From positions 78,078,543 to 78,142,542 of the forward strand of contig OW799234.1 of assembly GCA_941918925.1 (NCBI GenBank): a stretch of DNA of 64,000 nt. The letters run 5' to 3'. This stretch comes from Phyto melanocephala (taxonomy: Eukaryota > Arthropoda > Insecta > Diptera > Rhinophoridae). Each line of letters starts with the position of its first letter. The stretch's first letter is position 1. A model generated the notes under the pieces. It had not been told where the DNA came from, did no database searches, and saw only the letters and a list, made by a program, of their open reading frames with translations. Position numbers and translations under genes: made by a program. Shown one piece after another: positions 58,917 through 64,000 of this stretch.

Positions 58917-61866
58917 TTAAAAACAGCAAAAACTATAAGAAATGATTTTTTTCAGATACTCGCATCCGCTTGCACATTCGCATTTGCGAAAATTTAAAAA
59001 TTTATAATTGTTACATCACTAATATATACCTTTTACAATAACTAGTTATAAACCAATAGAAACAACGTTTGTGACGTAATTTGTGTTTATGCACAGGAAA
59101 AAACAAGTTTATGCTTAAGTCTTTCGAAATGAAACTAAATTTAAAAAAAAGTAAATCTCAGGAAGATCTACTTTGTTTTATTAAAAAAAATATATCAGCA
59201 ACAAAGTCATATTATCTAACCTTCTTTAGAATAAAAATCATAACAATTACAGTCTCTTAGTTATAAAGTGGTAATTTTTTTTTAAAAAACTTATTGCAAA
59301 ACATTTGTTACGTAATTGTTTTTAAGTTATTGGTAAGCATATACATTTGCTAGTCTATTTAAAAATCATATGATATATAAGCTTAGAATCATGATTTTAG
59401 ACTAACGTAAAATTAATTAATTTCAAATAGTGTACAGTGCCTTTTCAGCCTACCAACATCACAAATTTTTCTATGTGTTCACCTTAACTAAAAACTAGGA
59501 GAAAAAAACAATACAATTTTTTGTGGTTTCTGTGGAAAATGTAGTCATGTATGTTGTTAAACGATTATCGTTATTTAATCTAAAACTTTTAAAAATCTTG
59601 CTGTTGTTTTCTACAAGCATTTTTTCCTAGACCATGTACTACCAACAACACTCAAAAAAAAAAAAAAAAAAACTGCAACATTTGCACAATACAAAAAAGG
59701 GTTATTATAACAGTAAAATTCTATTTATGCATTTTGGAATTAAGCAAAATAAAACCGAAACAAAATCAACACAAAAAAATTATCATAAGTTTGCGTGCAT
59801 TTGGTCATAAAGAGCACACACTAAATTAATCAAAAAGTGCAACAGCAGCAAAAACACGAAAGACTTAAGCAACAAACTTGTTTAATTTTAAGAATCTTTT
59901 TTTATTATTATTACTCAACGATAATTACAAAAATCTTCCTCTGTAACTCTAGTAAAAAAAAAAACTATTTTATTATTATAATTATAATTATTAATGTGTT
60001 AATTAAGAAAAAAAATTATTTTGAAATGCAAGGAAAACTCACAACAAATTAATTATTATAAAAATAAATTTCTAAAATGTGCAAAAAAAAAAAGTTTTGT
60101 TGAAAAATTCCATTAACGTTTTTTCAACAACTCGTGTCACTTGAGACGCGTGCGATTATCATGTGATTAGTTTGTTAATATTTTCAAAATACATTTTTTT
60201 TTTTTAATTTAACGGAATTCTCTTTTTGACAAAAAAAAACGGGGGATTATATGTGTAAACACACACATTTATTTTAGGACATTAAGAAAAGAATTTGTGA
60301 AAAAAAATATTTCTATAACAATGTTAAATTTTTTAAACAAGTGATTGATACTTTAAAGTCGGTCATAATATTTGAAATTGATATTAAAAATATAAAAAAG
60401 ACGAAACAAACTAAAACGTTATAAAAAAAACTGACAAATATGTTAACAAAGTTGAGACCATAAATAATAGTTAACATTTTAAAATTACACTGTAAAAAAT
60501 TCTATATATAAAAATAGAAAATAGAAAAACAAATTCTCTATTTAAAAATATTTTAACGGAAATGTAGCATTAAGAAATAAGTTGAAAGAATATATTTTTT
60601 TTAAAGAATTTAAGAAGAGTTTTCGTTTCAAAAAGTAGTCAAAAGAGTTTTTTCTTCTTAAAGAATTAAACGAAATTCTTAATTTTTAGATATAAAATAC
60701 TTTAAAAAGAAATAAAAATGCTGGTTGGGTTTTAAAAAAAAGTTTTTTATATATTTTTTTTTTTTGAATTCTCAGTTTGGTAATAAAAATTTGAATATAT
60801 AACTTATAATATAAAATTAAAATTTCTCAAAAATTTGGATAAAAAGTCAACAGACGATGTGGTATAAGGACCAGTGAAATTCATATAGACCAGCTTAAAA
60901 CCAACGATTAAATAAAATATTGAAAGATTAGTTGGAAGCAGGGTACAAGGTGGCGGTTCCAGCCCAGCTGACAATTTTTTTGTGTTCTGGAGTATGTCGA
61001 ACAACATATTAAAAAAATGATTTCAACTCCGGAAATTGTCAAAAATCGCTCTCCTTTACGTTATCACCTTATGTAATTACACCATGGTTGGGAGCATATC
61101 TCAAATAATTAAGTAAGTCATTTATAAAATATCAGTTTAATTTGAATGTCGTTGCGTAAAGATTTTTATAAACTTTGTTTGACATTCTCTCTTTGCTTAC
61201 TCTCCATATGTGCTCAGAGAACAGTCAAACAAAGAATTATAATGATATTTTATCATAACAGCTCTTGTTAAAAACTGAAAGAAATATTTTCATATTTAAA
61301 GTGTACTTTATCTAAAACGCAGAATATTAATTAATTATTAATTATTAATTATTAATATTACTTCTATTTGATTGATATTTTTATATAAATAAAATATAAA
61401 ACTAAAACAAATACACATTTTCGTTTTAAAATGTAGAAAAAATTAAAGAAAATTATTCACCCTTGTGTAGCTAATAAAAACTAAAAATAAACAAAATTTA
61501 TTTCGTAATAAATAATTACTTTTTTCTTTTGATTCTGCTTATAATGAAATTTAAAAGTTTTTTACTCAAAACTACACAACGGAGTAGCGACATATTGAAA
61601 AAATATTTAAAAAAATCTTATTTTTATTTCACCAGCTGAATTTTTAATTGTCTCAAATCTCGAAAAAAAAGTTTTAAAGGGAAAACAAATTTGCAAAAGT
61701 GAACGAAATTTGAATTCCATATTTCCATATTTCCATATTTTCGTTGGTGCCTCACAAATGATAATGTTGTCAATGTACACGAAAAACTTCACATATGCCC
61801 AACAAAAATAATCTAATGGGAACAAATTGCATGATATTGGCGGCAAATTGAATAATAATAAATTTG
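58917..61866. other. Long gene-free stretch
   Basis: No repeat or exon recognised apart from an ATTA microsatellite at about 61328-61358 and a poly-A run near 59653. The 67-codon minus ORF at 60804-61007 shows no domain. Confidence 0.4.
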
Positions 61867-62845
61867 ACAAGTGTAAGAGTGCTATATTCGGCCGTGCCGG
61901 ATTCGATAATAACCACCATCATGTACGGAGGCATAATCGCACATCGCAGCTTAACCTATATTTCATGTTATACGCCATTTTTCATTATTATTTCTGACGT
62001 TGTCCTCGATTTTGAATTTTTACGTAGTTCTCTGTATTCTACCTTTGATTTGATACCCATATTGATGAGGTTAAAAAGATTTGTTCCGCCATTTGGTTTT
62101 AGACGCCATCTTGGATTTTACATTTTTTAATAATTTACTGTATTCTACTGGTCAAGGCCATTCAATTGATGCAAATATTGTGGGGGTTGAAGGAGTTACA
62201 GATTTGGCTCATATATAAATTTATTGTCCGCCATTTTGTGGTGCGAACCATCATGAATTTAAATTTTTTTATAGTGCTTACATTGCGCTAGTCAAGTCCT
62301 TTTAGATGATATTAATACTGACTCTCTCTGTTGTCTAGAAGCTAAAAAAAATTGGTTTTCGTTTGTAAATTTTTTGAAGATATATTTTTCCAAAGAAATG
62401 TTGCCTATAACTTTACCGATTAGAGCCCGATTTATACAAAATTTTTCTCGAATATCTCTAGAGGCATATCATATCTACAAATAGTGACAAAGGTACCTAT
62501 GAATCATTCTATGGCTGAAAAATTTTAATTTTGGTGGTAAAAATATGGGAAAAAACAGAGGCAGCCGTGTTTATTTGCTTATACCTCAGAAAGTTATGGG
62601 ACGATTGTGCTGAAGTTCGATAGCGATTCATTCCTAGATATTTCCAAAAGATTGATATCATGATTCTAAAAGTAAATTTCAACCAACACACGGATAGATG
62701 GAGAGACAGACAGACTAACAGGGCTTAATCGACTCCTCTATTCATAAGCTTTCCGCAAATATATACTTTATAGGGTCGGAAATGAAAATTGTAGAAATTA
62801 CGAACGGAATGACAAAGCTATGTATACCCTTGTGCACCACGCTAT
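61867..62845 (-). mobile_element. DINE-1/mini-me-like element, near full length (copy K)
   Basis: Minus strand. The 3' end is ACAAGtgtaagagtgctata plus a one-mismatch hairpin (ttcggccgtgccgga, 61887-61901). The body closely follows copy E. The GTCY-type run (agagacagacagac) is at 62700-62713, then 'ataaagtatata' in reverse and the 5' stem segment 'tatacccttgtgcaccac' at 62822-62839. Confidence 0.7.
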
Positions 62846-64000
62846 TTGTACTTTGATAATTTTTGTACAGTTTTTAAAACTATTTCCCTCTGTGTAGTAT
62901 TTAAGATCCCATATTATAAGTATTTTCCTCTTAATATTAAATCGGCCAGTATATTCATATTGGCTATCTCGTTATATGGTTATGTGTGAGTATTTTCTCA
63001 TACATGTGAACGTAAAAAATTAGCAACTGAATGAGTGACTGAACGACAGACTTAATAACTGCCTAAACTTGTGTTATAAGTTTGATATTTGTTTTTGTAA
63101 TGCTACAGTCCAATGATATACAACGCACATAAAACAAGTGATGAAGTGAAGTGTATAGTGAGCAAATTGTATGATCAAACCTGACGTACGATCACACTCT
63201 AATTTCAGCTTGATTTAACATTTCAATGGAACATAGAGTCATAAGACCCAAAAAAAACAACATTTTGATGTATTTCAATTTTATGAGGAATTTAATAAAA
63301 AATGTTAAGGAATTTAAAAGGCTTCACTTACTTTTTCCTTTAACAACAATTTTAAAACAGTGATATCACTGTTGTCTTCCTTTTAAAGCACTATTGCAGG
63401 TATAATTATTTTTTTAAATTAAAAATATCTTTAAATGAGTTGAAGATAAGAAAAAAAAAAAACGTTAAAAGTTATTCACTAGAAATTGAATTTGAAAAAT
63501 AACAAGCAGTCGATAATTCAACACTTAATTGTTATTTCTAAAGCAATATTTAAAGCACTTCTTTATTAAAAATTTAATGCACTTTTTCAGTTAAATTAAA
63601 TTTAAAAAATTATACAAGTTCTTTCCCACATAACCAACATTTTACTTGTCTAAAAGTATTTTTTAGGTTTTTTGTTTTACTTTTATAAAAATAACTTTTC
63701 TATATTTTATACATTTTATGAGTAGGAGTTTTTTCAATTGTTTTATTTTAAACAAAAAAAATTATTTGTTAACAGCATTTGCGAACCGATTTTTTGTTAG
63801 TGATTTAGTTTTTTTTTTAATTAATTTTTTTATAGAAATGTTTTTTGTTGTTGTTCCCTCACAGTCTTTATTAATTGTATTCACATATTGTAGAATTCCA
63901 ATAAAACAAACATGTTTATTTTATATCTATTTATTGTTTTTAGTTCATTCGTTTTTTGTTTTTTCTTTAAGTTTTATGTTTTTAATTAAAAAACATTTAG
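62846..64000. other. Gene-free stretch
   Basis: No repeat or exon recognised. Confidence 0.45.

Larger units (their letters stand above)
44511..64000 (-). other. B-H2: Probable upstream intron; 5' exon not in window
   Basis: Bar proteins have a long N-terminal region with an FIL-type repressor motif before the homeodomain. No minus-strand ORF upstream of 44510 resembles it, and no TATA/initiator-like start with a long ORF is apparent. The first exon is therefore probably beyond 64000, making this at least 19.5 kb of intron. Its transposons are listed separately. Confidence 0.55.

Noticed and set aside
60804..61007. Minus ORF with a 'FTGPY' string suggesting a retroviral-type integrase
   Set aside because: No zinc finger or D,D-35-E residues around it and no LTRs; the resemblance is a few residues only.

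Overview
The window is nuclear DNA of a higher fly (Diptera), most likely a calyptrate such as a blowfly or house-fly relative. The base composition is very A+T-rich, introns are kilobases long, and the transposon families are typical of fly genomes: DINE-1/mini-me-like elements, Helitrons, Tc1/mariner relatives, jockey-type LINEs and tRNA-derived SINEs. The one gene I can name is a BarH homeobox gene, read on the minus strand. Its homeodomain and C-terminal flank fit B-H2 better than B-H1.

Layout of the gene. Exon A (44510-44288) encodes homeodomain residues 1-52 and is bounded by clean splice sites. Exon B (31902-31287) encodes homeodomain residues 54-60 and the whole C-terminal region. The 12.4-kb intron between them splits the codon for homeodomain residue 53. 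The N-terminal exon or exons are not visible, so 44511-64000 is probably upstream intron with the 5' exon off-window. Past the conserved stop codon the same frame stays open for 59 more codons. It then meets a consensus splice donor, an 88-nt intron-like segment and an acceptor. This is either a 3'-UTR intron or a stop-readthrough extension, and I consider it the most interesting gene-level observation. A second orphan signal, an acidic terminal-exon-like ORF right behind a strong acceptor, lies at 5501-5403.

Everything else recognisable is mobile DNA. About a dozen copies or fragments of one DINE-1/mini-me-like family are spread over the window, several carrying a shrunken tRNA-like module. 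Four non-autonomous Helitrons end in CTAG before T; three of them start at A|TC. Two copies of a DD41D (rosa-type) mariner relative carry different internal deletions. There are more decayed Tc1/mariner relics, including two DD37E types, and two PIF/Harbinger-like MITEs with TTA duplications. One hAT-like MITE has a perfect 8-bp target duplication and carries eight AACCGGTT sites. LINE remnants and SINEs complete the set. Nesting is frequent: hAT in DINE, mariner in DINE, Helitron in LINE, MITE in DD37E relic, MITE in MITE in DINE.

The remaining long stretches (for example 16.4-19 kb, 33.8-36 kb, 47.6-48.8 kb, 49.4-51.2 kb and 58.9-61.9 kb) show no gene or obvious repeat. They are the natural places to look for enhancers of the Bar gene.
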